Positions 19,639 to 28,728 are shown, counted from the first letter of the stretch. The stretch is 36,052 bases of DNA from Nitrospirae bacterium GWC2_57_13 (GCA_001805055.1 MHDZ01000042.1:1-36052); one strand, 5' to 3'. Notes: generated by a model from the letters alone, not told the origin. A program made the numbers and translations.

Positions 19639-19736
19639 AACAGTTTCTGCTCCTTTGTGAAACCGGCCTGTCAGCGATGCCGCCTCCCCCCGAGACGATG
19701 CCGCAACCGTACTGCTTCCCGGCCGGATCCCTTGCA

Positions 19737-19765
19737 AGTATAGCAACTTTTTTTATTATTTTCAA
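19737..19765 (-). promoter_or_regulatory. Sigma-70-like promoter for the GGDEF/EAL gene
   Basis: On the minus strand: TTGAAA - 17 nt - TATACT within an AT-rich tract, about 100 nt upstream of the start codon. Confidence 0.6.
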
Positions 19766-19922
19766 ATTTATTTATTTTTTATGTCGTTGGTCTAGCCTGA
19801 GCAGGCCCGCAGCGCAGCCAGGAAACAGGATTCAACAGATTGTGACAGGAGGATGTTTGAACCGAGAAACGGCCCTTGGCCGCAGATTAAACCAGGCATT
19901 CGGACAGAAAGAGCCTTCGCCC

Positions 19923-20059
19923 TAACAGGCTGTTGAAAAAACCTGCAACGCCCCGCCGAGCGGGACGGCTACCAACACCAACGTCTTAATTTTTCACGTG
20001 GTAGTCGCACCCTTTAGGGTGCGTTTTTGCCAAAACCGGCCTTTTTCAACAACCTGCTA
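19923..20059 (-). mobile_element. MITE-like element, copy 2 (inverted relative to copy 1)
   Basis: TAACAGGCTGTTGAAAAAA...CTTTTTCAACAACCTGCTA; its reverse complement aligns along its whole length with 18252-18387. Confidence 0.75.
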
Positions 20060-20172
20060 AAGGAGATTCTTTTTCAACAGTAAAAGAGCTTCTTTCTGTT
20101 TTTATCCGATGTTATCAGATTTTATCCGCGTCCAAATGCTCTTTTCAGGTTAAATACAGAAGGGGGAGTGAA

Positions 20173-21669
20173 TCAGAAACTATACTTCACCTCAAGGAAT
20201 ACCCGGTCGTTCTTGCCGATGTTCCGGAATTCGGTCCGGTTCCCTGAGCCGTAGTTCACGACCCCGCCGGTGAGGGCAACAGCGTCCGTCAGTTCATATT
20301 CCACCTGGAGCCGCTGCACCTTGCCGTCCCTGCCGTTCCAGCCGCTGGTCAGGGCCAAAAGCATAAGATGCACCCTGTCGTTCAGAAAATCCCGCTGGAA
20401 CCGGAAGGCTGTCTGGACCTCGTCCTGCCTGGTCGAGTCCGGGGCTGTTGATATGGCTTCATCGTAGTCAAGAAGATGCCGGTTCACGGCCTCGAGGGAG
20501 ACAGTGGTCTCGTTGAACCCCGTGTACTCAACGCCGAGGAGCACGTCAGCGCGTTCAAAGGTTCGGTAAGGCAAAGCGTAAAACTGCAAACCCGAAAAAT
20601 ATGCGCCTTCGGACTTCAACAGCCAGTTGCCGAGCGCCACATTCACTGCCGTTCCTGCCATGGTGACGCGGTTATGCACGAACTCGAACACCGGCGGCCC
20701 TGGTGGGATGAACCGGGCTGACGGCCGGTCATCAAAGATCCGGGCAAGGTAGAAGGAGATGTCCCATCCTGTCAGGATGCCGTTCAGGGCAACGGCATAT
20801 TCCGTGTTGCTTCCGCCGTCATCGGGAATGACTTCCTGAGGCGTCTGGGTGGAAGGATAAAAGTCGCTGCCATAGACAGGATTCTTGTTGAACCGAATCT
20901 CGGGAATCGCAATGGCAGTCACGTTCCACTTGCCTGCGTACCAGTCAGCGCGGGCCATGGTGAGCGGAAGGCGAAGGTCCTCGATGTCCACCATACCGGG
21001 TTCGCGGTTGTCCAGGGGGTTCAGCACATCGGTGACACGGAGGTTGTCCGATTTGCCCCAGACCACGATCTGGCGGCCCAGCTTCACATCAAGCGACGGC
21101 AGCACCTTGCCCCTGATGAATGCCTCGCGTAGCTCCGCCTCGCTCTCCAGGGAGCTGATCACCTGGTCCGTGTAGTGATCCCGGCCGTTGATGCTGTAGG
21201 CCCCATCATAGAATCCCCTGCCCCGCACATTGACGTCCCAGGACTTCGAGAGCTTCGCGTCCAGGTTCAGGTCCAGCGTGAAACGAAGGCGCGACAGACC
21301 GCTGTAGTCCGTTCCTGATGATGACTGATGCTGATGGATATTGGACGTCAAGGAGAGGGCTACTGAGCCGTTGAGGTCAACCTTCGAAGCCTGCGCCGGC
21401 TCGGTAGGCGGCTCAGGCTTGCTGACGGCCTTGCTATCGTCGAACCCCCCAAGCACGTCGTCGAGGGAAGATTCCTGCGCTGAACCCAGGCCGGGGGAAA
21501 GGAGCAGCACGACGACAAAAGCTGCGACCGAAAAGACGCGGAGTATCAGCCGCGAATTGGCGCGAATGGACGCGAACAGGCCATGAGACCCCGATGATCG
21601 CTGAAAATTATTTATCCGAACTTCGATTCCGCATTCCGCATTCCGCATTCCGCACTCCGCACTCCGCAC
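20173..21669 (-). CDS. Outer membrane protein, DUF1302-like
   Basis: Signal peptide FSVAAFVVVLLLSPGLGSAQE, beta-strand-rich body, C-terminal aromatic residue (VFLEVKYSF*), LGRQIVVWGKSDNLRVTDVLNPLDNREPGMVDIEDLRLP. Start codon uncertain. Confidence 0.75.
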   Translation of the reverse strand: MRSAECGMRNAECGIEVRINNFQRSSGSHGLFASIRANSRLILRVFSVAAFVVVLLLSPGLGSAQESSLDDVLGGFDDSKAVSKPEPPTEPAQASKVDLNGSVALSLTSNIHQHQSSSGTDYSGLSRLRFTLDLNLDAKLSKSWDVNVRGRGFYDGAYSINGRDHYTDQVISSLESEAELREAFIRGKVLPSLDVKLGRQIVVWGKSDNLRVTDVLNPLDNREPGMVDIEDLRLPLTMARADWYAGKWNVTAIAIPEIRFNKNPVYGSDFYPSTQTPQEVIPDDGGSNTEYAVALNGILTGWDISFYLARIFDDRPSARFIPPGPPVFEFVHNRVTMAGTAVNVALGNWLLKSEGAYFSGLQFYALPYRTFERADVLLGVEYTGFNETTVSLEAVNRHLLDYDEAISTAPDSTRQDEVQTAFRFQRDFLNDRVHLMLLALTSGWNGRDGKVQRLQVEYELTDAVALTGGVVNYGSGNRTEFRNIGKNDRVFLEVKYSF

Positions 21670-21675
21670 TCCGCA
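21622..21675. repeat. 7-bp tandem repeat (cattccg/cactccg)n
   Basis: gattccgcattccgcattccgcattccgcactccgcactccgcactccgcact. Confidence 0.85.
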
Positions 21676-21681
21676 CTGCTC

Positions 21682-22509
21682 TTACAGTCCCTTCTCAAGC
21701 CTTCTGACCGTAAAGAGGTCCGGGCTGTGCTGCTGGTTGAACTTCACATTGCTGTAGCTCAGGATCGTTTTGTGCAGCGTGATCTTGCCCTGCTTCGTGG
21801 TCATCTGGAGTTCCGTGGCCACCCAGGTCTTGTCGATCAGCTCCAGCTTGGTCACTTCCATATACTTCAGGCGGTCGCTCTCGCTCACCCAACTGACTGC
21901 CCGGATGACCACGTAGTTGTCCTGCCGGACGAACAGCACGGACTTGGTGTATCCTGTCTCGTCGATCACTTTCTTCGTGCGCGGCAGGGCCTGGATAAGC
22001 CAGACCTTTTTCCCGTCAACCTCGTCCTCTTTCAGCATCGTGTAGTCATAATCCGTCAGATTTCGCGAAGTCATGTCGGAATAGTTGAAATCCGACCCCA
22101 TGAAGCTGCCGCTCTTATCACTCGAAGCGATCCGCTTGGTCTTTCTGAGCGCCGGGAGATAGAGCCACTGGTCATCGTCCTTTGCGGGATCGTCAAAGTC
22201 ATAGGTGAGGAACCCCGTGTCCTTCACGTCAGGAGGGGAGATGAAGAACATGATCCGGTAGGTGTCCTTGCCGAAGTCCTTCATGCGGGCCCGGATCTCG
22301 CGCACCCTCTTGCTGCCGTGTTTGTCGATCAGCGTCATCTGCATGTCCGACAGGCCGTTGTCGCCGTCGTCCCGGGCGTCCACCTTCTCCATGATGGCCC
22401 GCGCCTTCGGGTCATCCGCTGCCCCGGCCATCACCGGTATCATGACCGCCGTGAAAAACGACAGCAGGATAACACTCCCGAGCATCTTTCGTTTCTCGCC
22501 CTTGATCAT
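21682..22509 (-). CDS. Outer membrane lipoprotein-sorting protein (LolA-like family)
   Basis: ADDPKARAIMEKVDARDDGDNGLSDMQMTLIDKHGSKRVREIRARMKDFGKDTYRIMFFISPPDVKDTGFLTYDFDD...DDQWLYLPALRKTKRIASSDKSGSFMGSDFNYSDMTSRNLTDYDYTML. Start refined to MIKGEKRKM. Confidence 0.87.
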   Translation of the reverse strand: MIKGEKRKMLGSVILLSFFTAVMIPVMAGAADDPKARAIMEKVDARDDGDNGLSDMQMTLIDKHGSKRVREIRARMKDFGKDTYRIMFFISPPDVKDTGFLTYDFDDPAKDDDQWLYLPALRKTKRIASSDKSGSFMGSDFNYSDMTSRNLTDYDYTMLKEDEVDGKKVWLIQALPRTKKVIDETGYTKSVLFVRQDNYVVIRAVSWVSESDRLKYMEVTKLELIDKTWVATELQMTTKQGKITLHKTILSYSNVKFNQQHSPDLFTVRRLEKGL

Positions 22510-22566
22510 CTGCTCCTCCTCACGCCTAACGCCTCTCGGCATCTGGCACTCCTGACACCTCTCGGT

Positions 22567-22604
22567 TGTAAATGCTCCCCACTCCGCACTCCCCACTCCG
22601 AACT
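22567..22604. repeat. Degenerate 7-bp tandem repeat related to 21622-21675
   Basis: aatgctccccactccgcactccccactccgaact. Confidence 0.6.
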
Positions 22605-22607
22605 GAA

Positions 22608-25034
22608 TCACTCCCATTCCTTCGGCTTGTGGATCACCATCATCAGCGCCGGCCCGATCAGGAAATCAGCGAGCAGCGCCGTCACGATCGTGAATCCCGT
22701 GAGCAGGCCGAAATTGAACAGGTTGTTCATCGATGCGAGCATGAAGATGAAAAAGCCCAGGGAGAGCACCACGCTCGTCACGAGCATGGCCCGCCCCGTG
22801 GTGAGCAGGGTCTTTCGGACGGCCTCGCGCGGATCGTGCAATTCATGATAGTAGCGTCGGAAATTGTGCATAAAATGAATGGTGTCGTCCACGGCCAGAC
22901 CGATGGCGATGGATCCGATCAGCATGGTGAACATGTCCATGGGCATGTCCAGAACGCCCATGACGCCCATGGTCAGGATGATCGGCGTCAGGTTCGGGAT
23001 CATGCTCGCCAGACCCATCCGGACGTTGCCGATGAACAGCACCATCATGAGGGTGATGACGACGCCGGCGATGACGTAGCTCCGGGCCGCACTCAGCATG
23101 GCGGCATGGACCGTGGCGCCGAAGAGGGGGATCATGCCCGTGACGGTGATCTTCGCGTCGTCGCCGAAGGCCTTCTTGAACCGCTGCTCCATGTCGCTGA
23201 TAAAGCCCCGGTACAGCACCGCGTCCAGCCAGGGGACCTTGACGGTCAAGCGGGACTTGGTGAACTGGCTGTCCACGGAATCCTCGAGGTCGTCGGAGCC
23301 GGAATTCTCGAAGAGCAGGAACTCCTGGGCGATAAGCCGCTCGTTCTGCGGTATCACATGGTGCTCTTTCCGGTTCTCGTTCAGGGCCTGGTTGATCTCT
23401 TTCAGCATGTCCGCCACGGACAGCGTCTTGCCCACGAACAAAGGGCCTTCATTGATCGCTGCGACCTCCTTGCCCAGGGCCTCAAGGCGGTTCAGGTTCG
23501 CCGGATCATAGAGGCCGTTCACCTTTTTCGTGTCCGTCACGACCTCGAGAGACACAGACCCCTTCAGCTCCCGGTCAATGATCGCGGTGGCCTCTCGCAC
23601 GGGCATACGCTTGTTCAGCCAGGTGAGCGGATCGTGCGAGAACCGTATCTGCGTGGCGAAAAAGCTTGCAACCCCGATCACCATGAAGCTGCCCACGAGG
23701 ATCGTTTTGGGATAGCCCGTCGAAAAATTCGCGATTCGCATCAGAATCCTGTCCATCAATGCCTGGCGCGCCTTGTCTTCCGGCTTGTCCTTGATCTTCA
23801 GGGTGATCAGTGACAGCAGCGCCGGCAGCAGCACGATGGTATACAGCAGCGAGATCATGACCCCGATGCTGGCGAAGATCCCCAGATCCGCAATCGGTGC
23901 GATCTGGGCTGTTGCAAAAGAGGCAAGGCCCGCGGCCGTGGTGACGCTCGTCATGATGATGGCAAGGCCGGAATGACCCAGGGCATGGACGATGGATTCT
24001 TCCTGGCTGCCGGTGCTCTGGAACCGGTGGTAAAAGATGGCAAGTACGTGCACTGCCGCCCCCACGCAGACGGCGAGCAGGAAGGACGGCAGGATCTGGG
24101 TCGGCAGTTTGATGGCCGTTCCCGTCAGCCCCATGAGGCCTACGGTGGAAAGGAGCGTCAGTATCACGATCACCAGCGGCAGGAACACGCCTGACAGACG
24201 GCGGAACAGAAGGTACAACACCGTTCCGATGATCAGCAGGGCCATGGCTATGAACTTGCGCATGTCCTTCATCATGGTCTGCTTGAGATCATGAGTGACC
24301 ACGGGCGAGCCGGCAACATAGAGAGGAAAATCCTCGCCCTGGAACCGTGCAACAACTTCCCGCACGGCTATCACGACCTCTCCGTTCTCCTCGTCGGTGA
24401 GATACTGCCGCGCCGCTGTTGACGGCTCCACGGCATCGTCGAATCCTCCGAGCTCATCGATCTCGTCGCCTCTCGATGAATAGCTGTTGGTCTTGATCAG
24501 CACGGTCGTGAAGGTGCCGTCCTCGGAGATGAGCATGTTCCGGTAGATGGGGTTGGCCAGCACGCGCGCCTTCAGCGCGGCCAGGTCGTTCGCGTTCTTC
24601 GGGAAGGTTTCGAGCAGGTCCTCGACGGTCAGCTGGTCATTCACCCCTCGCGTGTTGCGGGCGTTCACAAGGCTCGTAATATCGTCCATGTGCGGAACGC
24701 TTTCTACAAGATCGTTATGGAAGGCTTCAAGCTTTCTGAGGAATTTCAGGTCGAAGATGTCCGGCGGTTTGATGGCGATGATCACCATCTCATCACGGCC
24801 GAACTGATCGCGAAAAGCGTTGTACTGGATGAGCGCCGGGTCCTTTTCGTGCAGGAACCCCTCGGTCGATGTGTCTATCCTGACCTTGGGAAGCTGGGAG
24901 GCCATCCCGGCGATGATGACCAGCATGACGAGCAGGGTCTTGATCCGGTTGCGATACACGAACCGGCCGAAACCCTCAAAAGAACGTTCAACACTATGCC
25001 TGATATCCGACAGCATAAAGCCTCCTGTATACAT
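22608..25034 (-). CDS. RND superfamily (MMPL-type) transporter
   Basis: Two RND repeats, about 12 TM segments, GSIAIGLAVDDTIHFMHNFRRYYHE, large periplasmic loops, FEGFGRFVYRNRIKTLLVMLVI N-terminus. Confidence 0.9.
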   Translation of the reverse strand: MYTGGFMLSDIRHSVERSFEGFGRFVYRNRIKTLLVMLVIIAGMASQLPKVRIDTSTEGFLHEKDPALIQYNAFRDQFGRDEMVIIAIKPPDIFDLKFLRKLEAFHNDLVESVPHMDDITSLVNARNTRGVNDQLTVEDLLETFPKNANDLAALKARVLANPIYRNMLISEDGTFTTVLIKTNSYSSRGDEIDELGGFDDAVEPSTAARQYLTDEENGEVVIAVREVVARFQGEDFPLYVAGSPVVTHDLKQTMMKDMRKFIAMALLIIGTVLYLLFRRLSGVFLPLVIVILTLLSTVGLMGLTGTAIKLPTQILPSFLLAVCVGAAVHVLAIFYHRFQSTGSQEESIVHALGHSGLAIIMTSVTTAAGLASFATAQIAPIADLGIFASIGVMISLLYTIVLLPALLSLITLKIKDKPEDKARQALMDRILMRIANFSTGYPKTILVGSFMVIGVASFFATQIRFSHDPLTWLNKRMPVREATAIIDRELKGSVSLEVVTDTKKVNGLYDPANLNRLEALGKEVAAINEGPLFVGKTLSVADMLKEINQALNENRKEHHVIPQNERLIAQEFLLFENSGSDDLEDSVDSQFTKSRLTVKVPWLDAVLYRGFISDMEQRFKKAFGDDAKITVTGMIPLFGATVHAAMLSAARSYVIAGVVITLMMVLFIGNVRMGLASMIPNLTPIILTMGVMGVLDMPMDMFTMLIGSIAIGLAVDDTIHFMHNFRRYYHELHDPREAVRKTLLTTGRAMLVTSVVLSLGFFIFMLASMNNLFNFGLLTGFTIVTALLADFLIGPALMMVIHKPKEWE

Positions 25035-25123
25035 GAAGTACGGTATTATAGTAGAAGGTCGGACTCATGGCAAGTGTTTCATTGTTCGGAAACATTGTTT
25101 GAATGGGGCTGAAAAAACGCTTA

Positions 25124-27475
25124 TTACCTCCCCGCGCCTGCCTCCTTCAATGCATCCAGTCGCGCCTTGATGCGGTAGCGATAGGACGCTGGAATTCCGT
25201 CTATTGCCATAGCCCGGGAATACACAGAAACCGCACCTTTTCTATTGGCATTCTTTTCATAGATCTCGCCAAGCAGAAGGTATGCATCAGGATAAGCCGG
25301 ATGAGCGGCGATGAGGCCTTCCAGCGTTTTCGCTGCGTCGCCCGATGCGCCTGCTCGGTCCTGGTAGAATGCAAGCGTGTATGCATACCGGGGTTCCCCG
25401 CGCCGAATATCCACAGCCTTCCGGCACCAGGTAATTGCCTCGGCACGACGGTCCTGAGCGGTAATGATGCAAAGATTATATGCCGCCTGGGCCATCTGCG
25501 GGTCAGTTTCGAAGGCCTTCCTCAGGTGCTTCTCCGCTCCAGCAAGGTCCTCCTTCTCGGCCCTCAGCAGGCCCATGTTGAAATTGGCTGCTGCGTGGTC
25601 CGGCGCGGTCTTGAGCGCCTTTCGGAGCGCCTCTTCCGCCTTTCCGGGCTCGCCCATCCGTGCATGGGCCATGGACAGGTTTACCATGGCCATCACCGCG
25701 CGGGGCTCGAAGGTGAGCGCGGCTTGATACGATGCTGCTGATTCCCCGAGCTCTCCCCGGTTGAGCTGATAGTTGCCGAGGTTGTACTGGGACGTCCACA
25801 GGTCGGGCCGCGCCAGGAGATATTCCATATATTCCTTATTCACCCGGTCAAGGCTCTCCGCCTCATCGGGCTTGAACATTTCCTTCGGGTACCCGGCAAA
25901 CCCTTCGGCCGCGCGCACGCGCACCACCCGATAATCATCGGATGCCGCCTTGAGCAAAGCACGAGCCGTCTCGGCTGAAGGCCGGAGGCTGATAGCCGCT
26001 GCCGCCGAGGAGCGCACCAGAGGCGAAGGGTCCTTCAGTGCCGTGAGCAGCGCAGGATACACTCGTTCATCCTCTGCCGGCATCAGCAGCCTGATCAGCG
26101 ACGCGGCAGCGACCTCGTCTCGATCTTTGCCCTGGATGTACTCAAGCATCTCAGGCAGTCTGTTCCAGTTGCGCTTTCGCGCTGCATCGATCAGGCCCGC
26201 ACGCTTGAGCATTGGCGCCTGATAGTCCCGGGAACGCCATGAACGGACATGCTTGTCGGCCCAGACCGCATCCTTGTCTTTGTGGCAGATGTTGCAGGCG
26301 TTGGGCGACTTGAACTCCAACGTCGCCGCAGGCGTCGGGGGTCGCATGGAATGGTCGGTCCGCTGCATGCGCGCAAAGGACGTCATGGGCATGTGGCAGG
26401 AGATGCATGTGCTTCCTGCGCTGCCGGGCTGGTGGCGCGTGTGACCTGACGGCTCCTTCACACGTTCCGCGTGGCAGGGCAGACAGGCGTTGTTCGCCGT
26501 CTTCTCTGTTGCGAAGCGGTAGCGGCCGCTCGAAGTATGGCAATGCATGCAGTCCATCTTGCCGCCTTTTGCGCAGGGGCTCATGAGCCACGTTGTATAA
26601 GTATAATTTTCGCCGAGATCGCGCCCGTCAGGATGGAAGTCAGGGTCCTCCAGGGTTACGACGTCAAAATGATCAAAGAAACGTTCGCCCGGCATGAAGG
26701 TCGCGGTAAGCGGGACCATCTTTGCGTGGCAGCTCGCGCAGAGGTCGTTCCGCTGCGCTGTGGTCATGGTCTTTGTCCTGATGATCCTGAGCTCCGGCAG
26801 CGGCTGTCCCTTCGGTGTCTGCCGCGCAATGCGATTGTGCTCTTCCGCCGGACCGTGGCAGGTCTCGCAGTTTATGCCGGGCTCCGTCCAGGTCGATCGA
26901 TAGGTCCCCGTCGTGGGGTCGTAGTTGCTCGAAAGCTGGCTCACATGGCAGCTATGGCAGGCGGAGTTGAAGGTATAAGCCCACTCTTTCCAGTTGATCG
27001 CCTCGTCCGCGCGCCGCTCTCCGGGAAAATGGCGCACCCCGCTTCCTGCCGTATCGAACCATTCTTTTTTCTTCACATCGTAGGCAACCGGCAGGGTCTG
27101 GAGGCGGCCCTTGTCGAGAAGCGCATGGAAATAATACACGTTCTTCCCGCCCGTGACCTGCGCAATCGGGTATTTCTTCTTCCCCTTTGGCCCGCTCTCC
27201 AGAACATGACCACCCTTCGGGCCGATGTCCGCGCGGTATCGGAACTTTCCGATAACGATGTCTTTCTTCTGCGGCAGCAGCTCCTTCCGAGCAAACTCCG
27301 CCGTATAGGGCTGCATGGCAAGCCCATGTCGCGATGTTGCCCAGAGCTGGTGGAACTTCTCATGGCATTCCTTGCAGCTCGCCGAGCCGGCGTAGGTGGA
27401 GGGGAGGTTTTCTTTGGCTATGGCCTGCGTGGAAGCGGCCAAGCACAGAATGATCAGAATTGCATAAATTCTCAT
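25124..27475 (-). CDS. Multiheme c-type cytochrome (8 CXXCH) with C-terminal tetratricopeptide repeats
   Basis: CXXCH motifs: CKECH, CHSCH, CETCH, CASCH, CMHCH, CLPCH, CISCH, CNICH; then TPR-like AEEALRKALKTAPDHAAANFNMGLLRAEKEDLAGAEKHLRKAFETDPQMAQAAYNL. Signal peptide at the N-terminus. Confidence 0.9.
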   Translation of the reverse strand: MRIYAILIILCLAASTQAIAKENLPSTYAGSASCKECHEKFHQLWATSRHGLAMQPYTAEFARKELLPQKKDIVIGKFRYRADIGPKGGHVLESGPKGKKKYPIAQVTGGKNVYYFHALLDKGRLQTLPVAYDVKKKEWFDTAGSGVRHFPGERRADEAINWKEWAYTFNSACHSCHVSQLSSNYDPTTGTYRSTWTEPGINCETCHGPAEEHNRIARQTPKGQPLPELRIIRTKTMTTAQRNDLCASCHAKMVPLTATFMPGERFFDHFDVVTLEDPDFHPDGRDLGENYTYTTWLMSPCAKGGKMDCMHCHTSSGRYRFATEKTANNACLPCHAERVKEPSGHTRHQPGSAGSTCISCHMPMTSFARMQRTDHSMRPPTPAATLEFKSPNACNICHKDKDAVWADKHVRSWRSRDYQAPMLKRAGLIDAARKRNWNRLPEMLEYIQGKDRDEVAAASLIRLLMPAEDERVYPALLTALKDPSPLVRSSAAAAISLRPSAETARALLKAASDDYRVVRVRAAEGFAGYPKEMFKPDEAESLDRVNKEYMEYLLARPDLWTSQYNLGNYQLNRGELGESAASYQAALTFEPRAVMAMVNLSMAHARMGEPGKAEEALRKALKTAPDHAAANFNMGLLRAEKEDLAGAEKHLRKAFETDPQMAQAAYNLCIITAQDRRAEAITWCRKAVDIRRGEPRYAYTLAFYQDRAGASGDAAKTLEGLIAAHPAYPDAYLLLGEIYEKNANRKGAVSVYSRAMAIDGIPASYRYRIKARLDALKEAGAGR

Positions 27476-27477
27476 TA

Positions 27478-28683
27478 TTAATCCTTTCCATTCTCCATAA
27501 CGACTTCCGCATCCATCTCGAAGAGCAACTCCGCCCGGCAGATGTCCGCGACAACGCAGACCGCGGGGAATCGGATAAGGCCCCGAGCGGCGATGATCTC
27601 CCGGAACAGTTCAGCGTGCTCCGGCCGCTCCACAAACACCGTTGCAGCGGCTATGTCCTTGAGGCCCGCACCTTCCCGGCAAAGGAGCGCCTCAACCTGG
27701 TCAAGGGTGTACTCGATCTGGGAACGTGCATCGCCGTGATAGAGGCTTCGCCCCTGCGCGTCAATGGCCGCCGTGCCCGAGATCTGGATGGTCGTCACAT
27801 CGGACTCGCGAATCAGCACGCCGCGCGAGAACGCAGAACCGTAGCAGAAGGCGTCGAGCTGACCGGCATTGCTCAGTTGCTTCACAAAAGGCCGGCTATC
27901 TGCAGGTCCCGTGATTGCCATGAGGTCCATGGTCGCCGCGCTCTTCTGGGGGCTCCGTCCGCCCACACCGGTGCTGGCCGGGAGCAGGAGCTCCCCATCG
28001 CTGAAAGGCGGCATAATGCCGAACTCGCTGTATTTGGAATTCCTGACCTCGTTGAACGCAGAGTACCAATCGAGTATATCGGAAAGATAAAACCAGGTGC
28101 GCACCACGTCGCGATAGGATGCCCCCTGTTCGCGCAGGATGCGTTCAGCGCGCTCGATGACTTGCTGTGCCTGGACTGCCGGGGAATATTTTTTAGATTC
28201 CTCTCCCTTGATGGGAGAGGTTAGGTGAGGGTGAGCGAAGAATTGCATATTCTGGAGAACAATAAACTCGGCCCAGTTCCTGCGCCATCCCCTGCCGCAG
28301 GGAAGGCCTTTATCTAATATGGTCCAGACATCTTCCGCACGCGCTGGAACGATGGCCCGGATAATGACTCCGGTAAAGCCCACGCCGTCAGGCGAGGCGC
28401 CTTCGATGTAGGTGACAGGCCCTTCTGATGAGATGTCCTGCGTCTCAAGGGCATGCTTCCTCGCTGCCATGACCTCCGCTTCCGCATCGAGGCTCCCGAA
28501 GATGCGCTCATGCACGATCTCCGCACCCCGCTCGCGCAGGACTGCGGCGATCTGGGTGTAGACATCCGCTTCGGCTGGAGAAAAGCCAGAAGGGGAGGCG
28601 GTGAGGAAGAGTTGGCCATTTCCAGCCTCTGCGATGTGGATGTCTGTAGTTGATCGGGGTTTCAATATTGTAGACTTATTCAT
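27478..28683 (-). CDS. RidA/YjgF-fold protein, possibly chorismatase-like (FkbO/Hyg5-like)
   Basis: C-terminal YjgF-like region ISGTAAIDAQGRSLYHGDARSQIEYTLDQVEALLCREGAGLKDIAAATVFVERPEHAELF; N-terminal extension. Confidence 0.6.
   Translation of the reverse strand: MNKSTILKPRSTTDIHIAEAGNGQLFLTASPSGFSPAEADVYTQIAAVLRERGAEIVHERIFGSLDAEAEVMAARKHALETQDISSEGPVTYIEGASPDGVGFTGVIIRAIVPARAEDVWTILDKGLPCGRGWRRNWAEFIVLQNMQFFAHPHLTSPIKGEESKKYSPAVQAQQVIERAERILREQGASYRDVVRTWFYLSDILDWYSAFNEVRNSKYSEFGIMPPFSDGELLLPASTGVGGRSPQKSAATMDLMAITGPADSRPFVKQLSNAGQLDAFCYGSAFSRGVLIRESDVTTIQISGTAAIDAQGRSLYHGDARSQIEYTLDQVEALLCREGAGLKDIAAATVFVERPEHAELFREIIAARGLIRFPAVCVVADICRAELLFEMDAEVVMENGKD
28190..28237. repeat. Palindromic dispersed-type repeat inside the RidA-like CDS
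   Basis: cctctccc-ttgat-gggagagg followed by ttaggtgagggtgag, the form of a repeat common in bacterial intergenic regions; translates in frame as HPHLTSPIKGEESKKYSP. Confidence 0.65.
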
Positions 28684-28691
28684 TATTCAGA

Positions 28692-28728
28692 TAAAAAAGA
28701 GGCAAGAAAATTTTCATTTTCTTGCCTC
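28692..28728 (-). terminator. Rho-independent terminator downstream of the sulfatase
   Basis: gaggcaagaaaa...ttttcttgcctc stem; T-run on the minus strand (aaaaaa on +). Confidence 0.85.

Noticed and set aside
21622-21675. CRISPR-like array
   Set aside because: Units are only 7 bp with no spacers and no cas genes; it is a simple tandem repeat.
21727-23813. Long plus-strand ORFs (373 and 413 aa) opposite the LolA-like and RND genes
   Set aside because: Antisense to well-supported coding sequences; low-complexity H/R/D-rich translations typical of high-GC shadow ORFs.
26471-27481. 336-aa plus-strand ORF opposite the multiheme cytochrome
   Set aside because: Antisense to a gene with eight CXXCH motifs; no independent support.
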